A stretch of 8,769 nt of DNA from Rhodobacterales bacterium UBA3089 (GTDB lineage Bacteria; Pseudomonadota; Alphaproteobacteria; Rhodobacterales; Rhodobacteraceae), in NCBI GenBank assembly GCA_002367255.1, contig DFBD01000118.1, positions 1 to 8,769 on the forward strand, given 5' to 3'. The notes below the pieces were generated by a model. That model searched no databases. It was not told where the DNA came from and worked only from the letters and a program-made list of their open reading frames with translations. Each line of letters begins with the position of its first letter. Position 1 is the first letter of the stretch. Made by a program: the position numbers and the translations under genes. Shown in pieces: positions 1-6,574 of the stretch.

Positions 1-624
1 CATCACCACCATCACGACCATGAAGAAGGCTCTACGCTTTCGGATACGGCGTTGCGCGTTCGGGCACTTGAAACATTGCTTGTCGACAAGGGATATGTAG
101 ACCCCGCCGCGTTGGACGAGCTTATCGACACCTACGAAAACAAAGTCGGGCCGCGAAACGGCGCTGCCGTTGTTGCGAAGGCTTGGACTGACGAAGAATA
201 TCGTCAACGCCTGTTAAGCGACGCAACCGCCGCCATCGCGGAACTAGATTTCACTGGCCGTCAGGGCGAACATATGATCGCCGTTGAAAATACTCCGAAA
301 ACGCACAACATGGTCGTTTGCACGCTGTGTTCGTGCTATCCTTGGCCCGTGTTGGGCCTGCCGCCGATCTGGTACAAGTCACCGCCCTACCGTTCCCGCG
401 TCGTTATCGACCCGCGCGGCGTACTGGCGGATTTCGGCCAAAGTGTTCCTGAAGATACCGAAGTTCGTGTTTGGGATTCGACGGCTGAAGTGCGCTACCT
501 TGTGATACCGGAACGCCCAACTGGCACCGAGGGCTGGAGCGAGGAAAAACTCGCGGCTCTTGTCACGCGAAATTCGATGATCGGAACTGGTATGGCCTTG
601 AACCCTGACGAGTTGGAAATATGA
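1..624 (+). CDS. nthA: Nitrile hydratase alpha subunit, cobalt type (5' partial)
   Basis: Catalytic alpha subunit of nitrile hydratase, which hydrates nitriles to amides in the cytoplasm as an alpha-beta heteromer. The frame is open from base 1, so the start codon lies just upstream; 207 residues are visible, close to the full family length of about 210. The metal-binding loop V-C-T-L-C-S-C is present, with Cys codons at 319, 328 and 334 and Ser at 331. Thr after the first Cys is the signature of Co(III) enzymes (Fe types have Ser). In the family, the second and third Cys are oxidised to sulfinic and sulfenic acid. Flanking blocks such as [32 protein letters not shown] and [10 protein letters not shown] are typical and closely resemble the Pseudomonas putida Co-type enzyme as I remember it. 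The visible N-terminus is histidine-rich (HHHHHDHEE). The TTG at 52 is internal to this frame and is not the start. Beta follows with an ATGA overlap. Confidence 0.96.
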   Translation, partial: HHHHHDHEEGSTLSDTALRVRALETLLVDKGYVDPAALDELIDTYENKVGPRNGAAVVAKAWTDEEYRQRLLSDATAAIAELDFTGRQGEHMIAVENTPKTHNMVVCTLCSCYPWPVLGLPPIWYKSPPYRSRVVIDPRGVLADFGQSVPEDTEVRVWDSTAEVRYLVIPERPTGTEGWSEEKLAALVTRNSMIGTGMALNPDELEI

Positions 625-1253
625 ACGGCGGGCAGGATCTTGGCGGTGTAATGGGGTTTGGCCCTGTTATCGAGGAACCAAACGAGCCGCATTTCCATGA
701 AGACTGGGAGGCCCGCGTTCTTGGCTTGACACTGGCGATGGGGGCGTTGGGACTCTGGAATATCGACAAAGGTCGCTTTGCACGCGAAAACCGACCACCA
801 TCGGAATATCTTAGTTGGAGCTATTACCGTATTTGGCTGGGTGGGTTAGAGGTTCTGATTAATCAGTGTGGATTGCTTGCCGATACCACTGATGCGGCAT
901 CCAAGAACCTTCAAGCCATGAGCGCCGAGAAGATCCCAGTTATCCTTGCAAAGGGAACACCAGCCAACAGAACAGCCCAAGGCCCCGCAAAATACAAAGT
1001 CGGTGACAGCATCACCACCAAGAACATCCACCCAACGCACCACACGCGTTTGCCACGCTATTTGCGGGGGCACGTTGGCGAGGTCGTAATGGTCCATGGC
1101 GCGCACGTATTTCCTGATTTTGCGGCACACGATAAAGGCGACAGCCCGCAGTGGCTTTATACCGTTCGATTTAAGGCGACCGATTTATGGGGCGCGGATA
1201 AAAACACCAACGACCACGTCCACGCAGATTTATGGGAGCCGTATTTTGTCTGA
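621..1253 (+). CDS. nthB: Nitrile hydratase beta subunit
   Basis: Structural beta subunit that packs against alpha and completes the active site. The 210-residue product has the family's characteristic N-terminus (M-N-G-x-x-D-x-G-G, then GFGPV and [12 protein letters not shown]), the Y-Y-x-x-W-L segment near residue 68, and the C-terminal SH3-like domain with [10 protein letters not shown] at 141-150, the P-D-F-A-A-H-D-K-G region at 165-173 and a closing D-L-W-E-P-Y. Arg52 and the Arg of R-Y-L-R-G (149) fit the two beta arginines that, in characterised enzymes, hydrogen-bond to the oxidised alpha cysteines. The start is the ATG of the ATGA overlap with alpha (bases 621-624). No strong Shine-Dalgarno precedes it, so translational coupling to alpha is likely. 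It is slightly short of the roughly 217 residues of the P. putida homologue; the difference seems to lie in the linker around residues 90-125. Confidence 0.96.
   Translation: MNGGQDLGGVMGFGPVIEEPNEPHFHEDWEARVLGLTLAMGALGLWNIDKGRFARENRPPSEYLSWSYYRIWLGGLEVLINQCGLLADTTDAASKNLQAMSAEKIPVILAKGTPANRTAQGPAKYKVGDSITTKNIHPTHHTRLPRYLRGHVGEVVMVHGAHVFPDFAAHDKGDSPQWLYTVRFKATDLWGADKNTNDHVHADLWEPYFV
1234..1238 (+). promoter_or_regulatory. Ribosome binding site deciding the TTG start of the activator gene
   Basis: GGGAG lies inside the last codons of the beta gene, 7 bases before TTG 1246. It supports the non-ATG start over the internal ATG about 100 bases downstream. Confidence 0.65.
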
Positions 1254-1599
1254 ACTCTCAAAAGATCTGGCACAACAATTGCCAAAAATTCCGGTGGATG
1301 ACGACGGCCCCGTATTCGCCGAACCATGGCAAGCACAAGCCTTTGCCATGACCGTGAAGCTGCACGAAAAAGGCGCATTCACATGGCCGGAATGGGCAGA
1401 ATTCTTAAGCGGCGAACTTAAGGCGGCTGGAGAGCACGATAGCGTCGATAACTATTATCTGCACTGGTTAAGCGCGCTGGAAAAGCTGCTGGACCAGAAA
1501 AAAATCGTGCAAACAGATGAGCGCGAGGCCTGCAAAACCGCTTGGGACAAGGCGGCGCGCGCCACGCCACATGGCACGCCGATTGTTTTGGGCGCTTAG
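1246..1599 (+). CDS. Nitrile hydratase accessory (activator) protein, P14K-like
   Basis: Small activator needed in Co-type systems for cobalt insertion and cysteine oxidation of the alpha subunit, acting as a chaperone in the cytoplasm. I place the start at TTG 1246, giving 117 residues that begin M-S-E-L-S-K-D-L, as family members do. A GGGAG box at 1234-1238 sits 7 bases upstream, and the first in-frame ATG (near 1348) would remove the conserved core. The longer open frame reaching back to 1096 only shadows the beta gene. Diagnostic blocks are G-P-V-F-A-E-P-W-Q-A-Q-A-F-A at 21-34, F-T-W-P-E-W at 45-50, Y-Y-L-H-W-L-S-A-L-E at 70-79 and T-P-H-G-T-P-I near the C-terminus. These are shared with the beta-like fold of nitrile hydratase accessory proteins. 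It overlaps the end of beta by 8 bp, completing an alpha-beta-activator operon. The stop codon is 7 bp from the convergent acyl-CoA synthetase stop. Confidence 0.92.
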   Translation: MSELSKDLAQQLPKIPVDDDGPVFAEPWQAQAFAMTVKLHEKGAFTWPEWAEFLSGELKAAGEHDSVDNYYLHWLSALEKLLDQKKIVQTDEREACKTAWDKAARATPHGTPIVLGA

Positions 1600-1608
1600 A
1601 TAAGCCCT
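1590..1608. terminator. Possible bidirectional hairpin at the convergent gene ends
   Basis: GGG + GCTT, loop AGAT, AAGC + CCT form a short stem with one bulged C at 1593. The element spans the stop codons of both convergent genes (1597-1599 and 1607-1609). There is no clear T-run on either side (ATTTAGC on the plus strand), so it is a weak candidate. It is the only structure seen in the 7-bp gap that could end either transcript. Confidence 0.3.
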
Positions 1609-3505
1609 ATTTAGCAGGATCCCATTGCGGCGTGAAGGATCCGAGGATTTCGTTCACGGCATCGTCGCTGATCGCCGGATCGTTGTACTTCACGATCGCA
1701 ACCAAGCCACGTTTTTTGTCCTCTAATACAGTTTCAACATTAGCGTCGATATCTGCCTTGGCCAGCGCCGCATCATAGACACGCGTGATCGCCATTTTCC
1801 GCAATTCAGGTTTAAAGATTTTTCCGACTTGAGTTTTTGGCAATTCGTCCACAATTTCCACATGCTTGGGAATAGCGGCTCTTTCGCCTACGTGTTTTTC
1901 CAGATAGGCGTTCAGATCATCCACGGATGCATCCGCGCCATCAACGAGTTCAACATAAACACAAGGCACCTCGCCTGCATAAGCATCCGGTTGACCAACC
2001 GCGCCAGTAAAGGCTACGGATTCGTTGCCAGCCAAAGCTTCCTCGATAATCGCAGGATCAATGTTATGACCGCCACGAATAATCAAATCTTTGGCGCGGC
2101 CCGTAATCCATACGTAACCTTCTGCATCGATTCGGCCCAGATCACCTGTTCGCAGGTATTTGCCATCCGCAAACAATCCAACGTTCTTTTCATCCTCGGT
2201 ATAGGTGTGGCCCGTTACAACGCCGGGATTGTCCACGCAAATTTCGCCGATTTCGTCGACACCGTGTTCTTTGAGTATGTTGCCATCAACATCGCAATCC
2301 AGAATTTTAACATCGCAATACGGAAACGGCAGACCAACCGAGCCGATTTTGCGTTCACCGTGCGGTGGATTGATGGAGATAAGGCAAGTCGACTCGGTCA
2401 TGCCATAGCCTTCCATAATTTTCACGCCGGCTGATTCCTCGAACCGTTTTGCCAGCTCGACTGGTAGCGGTGCAGAACCACACAGTACGTATTTCAACTT
2501 TGACACATCGGCATTAACAGGCCGCTGCATCAGGGCCGAAACTGCTGTTGGCACAGTAACCATGAAGGTCACATCCCAGCGTTCCAGAAGCTTCCAGAAA
2601 TTGTCAAATACCCCGTCCCCGCGATACCCCTGCGGCGTTGGCATCACCATATGTGCGCCAGACGCCAGACAGGCCATCAGGATCGGATAGGCCGCAAATA
2701 CGTGGAACATAGGCAACGGACAGATCAGAACGTCTTCCTCGGTGAACAGCATTTCGTGCGCACACCAGCCCTGATAAATCATGCCTGAGAATCTATGCTG
2801 TGCCACTTTTGGCATACCTGTCGTACCACCTGTATGGAAACAAGAGGCCACGCGGTCTTCACCCCCCTCGGCAAAGTCCAAAGACGTGGCGTTGGCTTTG
2901 TCCATCTCGGCGTTAAAATCGAGAACCTTGGCCGAATGCCCGATTTCGATCTTCGGGCGGATCATCGGAACAATCCAGCTAAGCGGAGGGGTTAGGTAAC
3001 GCGCCAAATCAACCTCTAGAACGGCCTCCACATTCGGGGCCATTTTAACGGCATTTGCCACCTTTTGCGCAACATCAGTCTTCGGGAAGGATTTGAGTGT
3101 TACCACAACCTTGGCATTTGTTTCACGCAGAATTGCGGCGATCTGGTCGTCCTCGATGGTTGGATTAATCGGGTTCACGATACCCGCAGTTGCGCCACCA
3201 AGCAGGCTGATAACAGCCTCGTTACAGTTGGGCAAAAGATATGCAACCACATCTTTCTCTCCAACACCCAGCCCGCGAAATACGTTCGCAGCTTGCGTCA
3301 CACGCGACTTTAAGCCGGCCCATGTAAGTGTTTCAGCTTTGTCTTTTACGCCGGATTTTATCTGAAAACTTAGCGCATTACGATCAGGGAAGCTTGCAGC
3401 AGTGCGGCTAAGCACTTGATACAAAGTGCGCTCTGACACACGATCGACGAAGGTCATCGCTGTTTCGGTTGTAACTTTATCCGCTAGTGTCGCGTAATGT
3501 GGCAT
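1607..3505 (-). CDS. Acyl-CoA synthetase (AMP-binding, PRK07529-like, 632 aa)
   Basis: Adenylate-forming enzyme expected to activate a carboxylic acid with ATP and ligate it to CoA in the cytoplasm. All core motifs are intact: P-loop H-T-G-G-T-T-G-M-P-K (224-233), Y-G-M-T-E (367-371), Y-L-R-T-G-D-L-G (450-457), the hinge block G-R-A-K-D-L-I-I-R-G-G-H-N-I (469-482) and P-K-T-Q-V-G-K-I-F-K (556-565) with catalytic Lys562. No carrier domain is fused. About 65 residues follow the last motif, more than in many ligases, with an apparent small alpha/beta segment (V-E-T-V-L-E-D-K-K-R-G-L-V-A-I-V). This matches the long form I recall as PRK07529. ATG 3505 is preceded on its strand by GGGAGAAG, a good ribosome site. 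Substrate chain length cannot be read from sequence. It lies downstream of the ABC exporter on the same strand, but a hairpin separates them. It could process acids from nitrile breakdown, though it is convergent to that operon, so this is speculation. Confidence 0.93.
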   Translation of the reverse strand: MPHYATLADKVTTETAMTFVDRVSERTLYQVLSRTAASFPDRNALSFQIKSGVKDKAETLTWAGLKSRVTQAANVFRGLGVGEKDVVAYLLPNCNEAVISLLGGATAGIVNPINPTIEDDQIAAILRETNAKVVVTLKSFPKTDVAQKVANAVKMAPNVEAVLEVDLARYLTPPLSWIVPMIRPKIEIGHSAKVLDFNAEMDKANATSLDFAEGGEDRVASCFHTGGTTGMPKVAQHRFSGMIYQGWCAHEMLFTEEDVLICPLPMFHVFAAYPILMACLASGAHMVMPTPQGYRGDGVFDNFWKLLERWDVTFMVTVPTAVSALMQRPVNADVSKLKYVLCGSAPLPVELAKRFEESAGVKIMEGYGMTESTCLISINPPHGERKIGSVGLPFPYCDVKILDCDVDGNILKEHGVDEIGEICVDNPGVVTGHTYTEDEKNVGLFADGKYLRTGDLGRIDAEGYVWITGRAKDLIIRGGHNIDPAIIEEALAGNESVAFTGAVGQPDAYAGEVPCVYVELVDGADASVDDLNAYLEKHVGERAAIPKHVEIVDELPKTQVGKIFKPELRKMAITRVYDAALAKADIDANVETVLEDKKRGLVAIVKYNDPAISDDAVNEILGSFTPQWDPAK

Positions 3506-3568
3506 AGTTTCTTCTCCCGGTCATGCAATTCGCCGCTTTTCGGGCGATATTTGAACAGCAGAATGTGC

Positions 3569-3597
3569 GGTTTCCCCAAGGTGCGCAAGGGGAAACC
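3569..3597 (-). terminator. Strong hairpin between ABC exporter and acyl-CoA synthetase
   Basis: A perfect 9-bp inverted repeat (GGTTTCCCC at 3569-3577 and GGGGAAACC at 3589-3597) has an 11-base loop. On the minus strand it begins 8 bases after the end of the ABC gene. It lacks a U-tract (GCACATTCT follows), so it may terminate weakly, act with Rho or stabilise the 3' end. It separates the exporter and ligase into probably distinct transcripts. Confidence 0.6.
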
Positions 3598-3602
3598 TAA
3601 CG

Positions 3603-5396
3603 TCAGCCCACATTGCCGTCAGTAAATTGCAACTTCGCCAGACGTGCGTAGAGCCCCCCTTGTGCGACCAACTCGTCATGGGTGCCCTCGGCCTCAATCT
3701 GACCTTCGTTGAAAACGACTATCCGGTCAGCCTTTTTCACCGTCGCCAAACGGTGCGCGATAATCAACGTCGTGCGATTCTGTGCAAGCTTTTCAACGGC
3801 TTGTTGAACAGCCCGTTCGCTTTCCGCATCAAGGGCCGAGGTCGCCTCGTCCAGCAACAAAATCGGTGCATCGCGCAAAATGGCCCGGGCGATTGCGATG
3901 CGTTGTTTCTGGCCACCCGAAAGCATCACACCACGTTCCCCAACATAGGAGTTGTATTTCTTCGGCAGGCGCACAAGGAATTCATCCGCAGCGGCGGATT
4001 TAGCAGCCTCGATAACTTCGGCATCCGTGGCACCGGGGCGCCCGAAACGAATATTCTCCATCGCCGTGGTTGCAAAAATCACAGGGTCTTGCGGAACAAG
4101 CGCATATGCCTCGCGCATATCCTCGCGCAGCATGGTTTCAATGCCCATGTCATCAACCATAATCGTGCCTGTATCAGGATCAAAAAACCGCATCAAAAGC
4201 TGGAAAATCGTTGACTTGCCCGCCCCCGACGGCCCAACCAAGGCCACAGTTTCACCCGGCTTGATATGCAAGTTCATGTTCTTGAGTGCGTGGATCTCCG
4301 GTCTGGCCGGATAAGTAAATGTCACGTCATTAAACTTGATGTCCCCTATCGCACGTTCAGGTGCCGGTACTGGCGACACGGGGTCTTTGATGATGTCATC
4401 TGCCTCTAACAATTCAATCAGGCGCTCGGTTGCACCGGCGGCACGTTGCAACTCCCCCCAGATTTCCGACAACGCAGCAACAGCACCCGCAACCATGACC
4501 GAATAGATCAGGAACTGTACCAGTTGCCCCGCCGTCATATTGCCCGCAATAACGTCACGTGCCCCCATCCAAAGCACACCGACAACGCCGGTGAACACAA
4601 GAAAAATAACAGAAACCGTCAGAATAGCCCGCGTAACAATCCGCCGACGCGCGGCATCGTATGCCTGTTCGGTCAGCTCGTTAAAGCTGTCTTGGCTAAT
4701 CTCTTCGTGGGTGTAGGCCTGAACGGTTTGTGCGGCCAGCAAGCTCTCGGATGCCTCACCCGAGCTTTCGGCGATACGATCCTGACTTTCACGACTAAGC
4801 ACGCGAAGTTTGCGGCCCAACATCATAATCGGCATGATTACGAATGGCACCATCAACAGTACCAAGCCCGTCATTTTCATCGAGGTCAGTGACATAAAAA
4901 TAATACCGCCACCCAACATCAAAACATTACGCAGCGCGACCGAAACCGAAGAGCTGATAACCGACAAAATCAACGTCGTATCGGTGGTCAGGCGGGACAA
5001 CACCTCGCCCGTTAGAATTTTTTCGTAAAACGCAGGAGAAAGGCTAATAACCTTTTGGTAAATTGCCATGCGGACATCGGCAATCACACGCTCGCCCAGC
5101 TTGGTGACGAAATAGAAGCGCAAACCCGTTCCGAGTGCCATAGCCCCCATGACGACAATAATCGCTGCAAAATACCCGTCCAACTGCTTGAGTGCTTCCA
5201 GTGTGAACCCGTCAACAACTTCGCGCGCCACCCGTGGCAGTGCTAATGAAACTGCGGCCGTAAACACCAACGCAAACGACGCCGCAATTATCAAACCCTT
5301 GTAAGGCGTTAAAAACGGAACCAACCCGCGAAGGGGGCTGATAGTTTTGGACTTTTCTCGTTCATTTTCAATTTTATCATTTTTAGCGTGCGCCAT
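3603..5396 (-). CDS. ABC exporter half-transporter (fused permease and ATPase)
   Basis: Inner-membrane type IV (MsbA/ABCB-like) exporter that would work as a homodimer. The N-terminal permease half (about 25-320) has six predicted spans, roughly at 34-54, 76-96, 147-170, 175-194, 255-280 and 291-310. The ATPase half (about 350-590) carries an A-loop Tyr362 (F-T-Y-P-A-R-P), Walker A G-P-S-G-A-G-K-S-T (388-396), Q-loop Gln436, signature L-S-G-G-Q (492-496), Walker B I-L-L-L-D-E (512-517) with catalytic Glu517, D-loop A-L-D (521-523) and H-loop His548. Every motif is intact and the length (597) is normal. The soluble N-terminus is rich in Lys and Glu. ATG 5396 has A-A-G-G-G-A six bases upstream on its strand. 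The substrate cannot be inferred; lipid, peptide or drug export are all possible. The next gene on this strand is the acyl-CoA synthetase, but nothing shows a shared role. Confidence 0.95.
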   Translation of the reverse strand: MAHAKNDKIENEREKSKTISPLRGLVPFLTPYKGLIIAASFALVFTAAVSLALPRVAREVVDGFTLEALKQLDGYFAAIIVVMGAMALGTGLRFYFVTKLGERVIADVRMAIYQKVISLSPAFYEKILTGEVLSRLTTDTTLILSVISSSVSVALRNVLMLGGGIIFMSLTSMKMTGLVLLMVPFVIMPIMMLGRKLRVLSRESQDRIAESSGEASESLLAAQTVQAYTHEEISQDSFNELTEQAYDAARRRIVTRAILTVSVIFLVFTGVVGVLWMGARDVIAGNMTAGQLVQFLIYSVMVAGAVAALSEIWGELQRAAGATERLIELLEADDIIKDPVSPVPAPERAIGDIKFNDVTFTYPARPEIHALKNMNLHIKPGETVALVGPSGAGKSTIFQLLMRFFDPDTGTIMVDDMGIETMLREDMREAYALVPQDPVIFATTAMENIRFGRPGATDAEVIEAAKSAAADEFLVRLPKKYNSYVGERGVMLSGGQKQRIAIARAILRDAPILLLDEATSALDAESERAVQQAVEKLAQNRTTLIIAHRLATVKKADRIVVFNEGQIEAEGTHDELVAQGGLYARLAKLQFTDGNVG

Positions 5397-5480
5397 GATA
5401 TATCCCTTGGATAAAGCGGTAAACAGGAGGTCAAATAAGAACTAAAACTAATAGGAACAATAGTATAGGTAATAAACGTG
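5397..5480 (-). promoter_or_regulatory. Upstream region of the ABC exporter
   Basis: This AT-rich leader lies between the IS relic and the exporter start. On the minus strand a TATACT hexamer (5467-5462) is a plausible -10 box that would give a leader of roughly 60 bases. No good -35 box is seen at 16-18 bases further upstream, where the sequence is GC-rich and belongs to the IS end. AAGGGA near 5405 is the ribosome site. Confidence 0.3.
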
Positions 5481-5800
5481 GGGGCTGACCCAGATGACTA
5501 TCTCAAACACCTCATAACCCATTGCCTAAGAATGGCTTCCCGGGTCAAAGGATCATTGTGGCTAAAACGCCATTCACATTCCTTTAGATGTAACTCGAAT
5601 TGAGCCTTGGGTACACCGATAAATTTGCGCATTTTACGCTTGGCATAGTTCCAGAAGTTCTCAATTCCATAGATGTGATTAGCGACGCCTGCAAACAGCG
5701 TAAAATGGTTAATCCGATCGTGTTTGAACTAGAGCACATTAGAAATAGCCTTTGCATAAAGGCCAAAAACAGGGGTTTTCCCGCTACGCCTCTCCGCCGC
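5481..5800 (-). mobile_element. Remnant of an IS1595-family insertion sequence
   Basis: This is a decayed element containing the transposase relic described separately. GGGGCTGACCCAG at 5481-5493, just outside the transposase stop, looks like a terminal inverted repeat beginning with GG. I found no matching opposite end (…CTGGGTCAGCCCC) within the gap and no flanking 8-bp target duplication, so the other boundary is lost or undefined. Bases 5801-5910 show no recognisable gene. The 5801-5860 stretch may still hold remnants of the transposase N-terminus, but this cannot be supported firmly. Confidence 0.55.
5498..5800 (-). pseudogene. IS1595-family (ISXO2-like) transposase, degraded C-terminal part
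   Basis: Reading the minus strand from 5728 to the TAG at 5500-5498 gives 76 residues that match the end of ISXO2-like transposases. They contain F-K-H-D-R-I-N-H, then H-I-Y-G-I-E-N-F-W-N-Y-A-K (18-30), K-F-I-G-V-P-K and L-H-L-K-E-C-E-W-R-F (46-55). Immediately upstream is an in-frame TAG (5731-5729). Before it, in the same frame, stands R-R-S-G-K-T-P-V-F-G-L-Y, another family block (the region just after the first catalytic Asp). In intact relatives these two blocks are separated by about 45 more residues that include the second catalytic Asp, so there is an internal deletion. The N-terminal zinc-ribbon part is not recognisable. The protein cannot be active. The orientation is the same as the ABC exporter, whose start is about 100 bases downstream. 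Confidence 0.8.
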
Positions 5801-5910
5801 ACATCTGCTGACTCTGGGTTTCAGGCCATCGTAGGCGCAGAAAGAAGATGGCCACTGTTGGTGCTGTGGACACAGACGCGAAGCAAGCAATTAGACGGTT
5901 TGTTATTCGT

Positions 5911-5943
5911 CCCACGACACCTCATTTCTTAAGGTATCGTGGG
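5911..5943 (-). terminator. Hairpin downstream of the YceI gene
   Basis: Arms CCCACGACACCT (5911-5922) and AGGTATCGTGGG (5932-5943) pair over 12 positions with one mismatch and a 9-base loop. On the minus strand the odd pair becomes G-U, so the structure is better in RNA from the YceI strand. It lies 15 bases after the YceI stop, the usual place for a terminator, but no U-tract follows (ACGAATAAC). A second, AT-rich dyad (CCAAAAA at 5950-5956 and TTTTTGG at 5964-5970) flanks the YceI stop codon itself. Confidence 0.55.
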
Positions 5944-5957
5944 GCAGTTCCAAAAAT

Positions 5958-6545
5958 TTATTGTTTTTGGGATTCTACTTCAATAATGACGTCCATCATC
6001 GGACCCAAGCCAAATTCAGCTACTTTGTTCATGCCAAAATCCACTGGATTAAAGCTTGTGGTTGCTGAAAAGCCGGAAACGATCGTTGTTGCATCCCAAG
6101 GAAGCGCAGCTTCGTTGTTCCAAGTTACATCCAGAACAACTTCACGCGTTGCGCCAATCATGGTCATGTCGCCAGTGACCAGCGCAGTACGTTCGCCTGT
6201 CTGCTCAATGCTTGTGGAGTTGAAAGTCACTTCGGGGAATTCTTCGACGTTCAAGAAATCCGGGCCAAGCAAGTGATCGTCACGCGCTTCTAGGTTAGTG
6301 TCGACGCTGGTTGCATCAATGGTGATTTCAACCGAGCTTTTGGTGACATCATCTTTGTCAAAATCGATGGTACCTTCAATGGCGCTGAACTTGCCGCGTG
6401 CAGTGGACCAGCCAGCATGGCCAATTCCGAATTGCACCCACGCATGCGCTGGATCGACAACATAGGTTTCTCCGGCTAGGGCCGAAGATGTTGGCAAAAT
6501 AACCGCAACGGCCGCAGCCATTGCAAGAGTTGATAGAGTTTTCAT
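5958..6545 (-). CDS. YceI-family secreted lipocalin-like protein
   Basis: A 195-residue periplasmic protein of the YceI family, whose members form an extended lipocalin-like barrel and bind isoprenoid or other amphiphilic molecules. A clear Sec signal peptide (M-K-T-L-S-T-L, a hydrophobic stretch, then S-A-L-A) is probably cut after residue 24, before G-E-T-Y. Family landmarks are D-P-A-H-A-W-V-Q-F near 31-39, G-K-F-S-A-I-E-G-T-I at 51-60, R-D-D-H-L-L-G-P-D-F-L at 88-98 followed by E-F-P-E-V-T-F at 102-108, and N-P-V-D-F-G-M at 166-172. The start is ATG 6545, chosen because it opens the signal peptide and has AAGGA seven or so bases upstream. The open frame continues to 6800, but that extension lies inside the membrane-protein gene and is not real. 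It lies 29 bp downstream of the membrane-protein gene on the same strand, so the two are probably cotranscribed. YceI genes are often next to cytochrome b561-type genes; here the partner is a different membrane protein. Confidence 0.93.
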   Translation of the reverse strand: MKTLSTLAMAAAVAVILPTSSALAGETYVVDPAHAWVQFGIGHAGWSTARGKFSAIEGTIDFDKDDVTKSSVEITIDATSVDTNLEARDDHLLGPDFLNVEEFPEVTFNSTSIEQTGERTALVTGDMTMIGATREVVLDVTWNNEAALPWDATTIVSGFSATTSFNPVDFGMNKVAEFGLGPMMDVIIEVESQKQ

Positions 6546-6574
6546 TTCATTTTCCTTTTCAATTGTAAGTAGTG

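Noticed and set aside
846..1130. 94-residue minus-strand open frame
   Set aside because: It lies inside the nitrile hydratase beta gene, which is fully supported on the other strand.
1829..2434. 201-residue plus-strand open frame
   Set aside because: It runs antisense to the acyl-CoA synthetase, whose motifs are all intact, and its product has no recognisable family features.
3627..4214. 195-residue plus-strand open frame
   Set aside because: It is antisense to the ATPase domain of the ABC exporter, and its composition is that of a reverse-frame shadow.
4446..4892. 148-residue plus-strand open frame rich in His, Asn and Arg
   Set aside because: It is antisense to the membrane domain of the exporter; its polar composition is what the complement of hydrophobic codons gives.
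5600..5932. 110-residue plus-strand open frame in the gap
   Set aside because: It is antisense to the transposase relic and shows no protein-family motifs.
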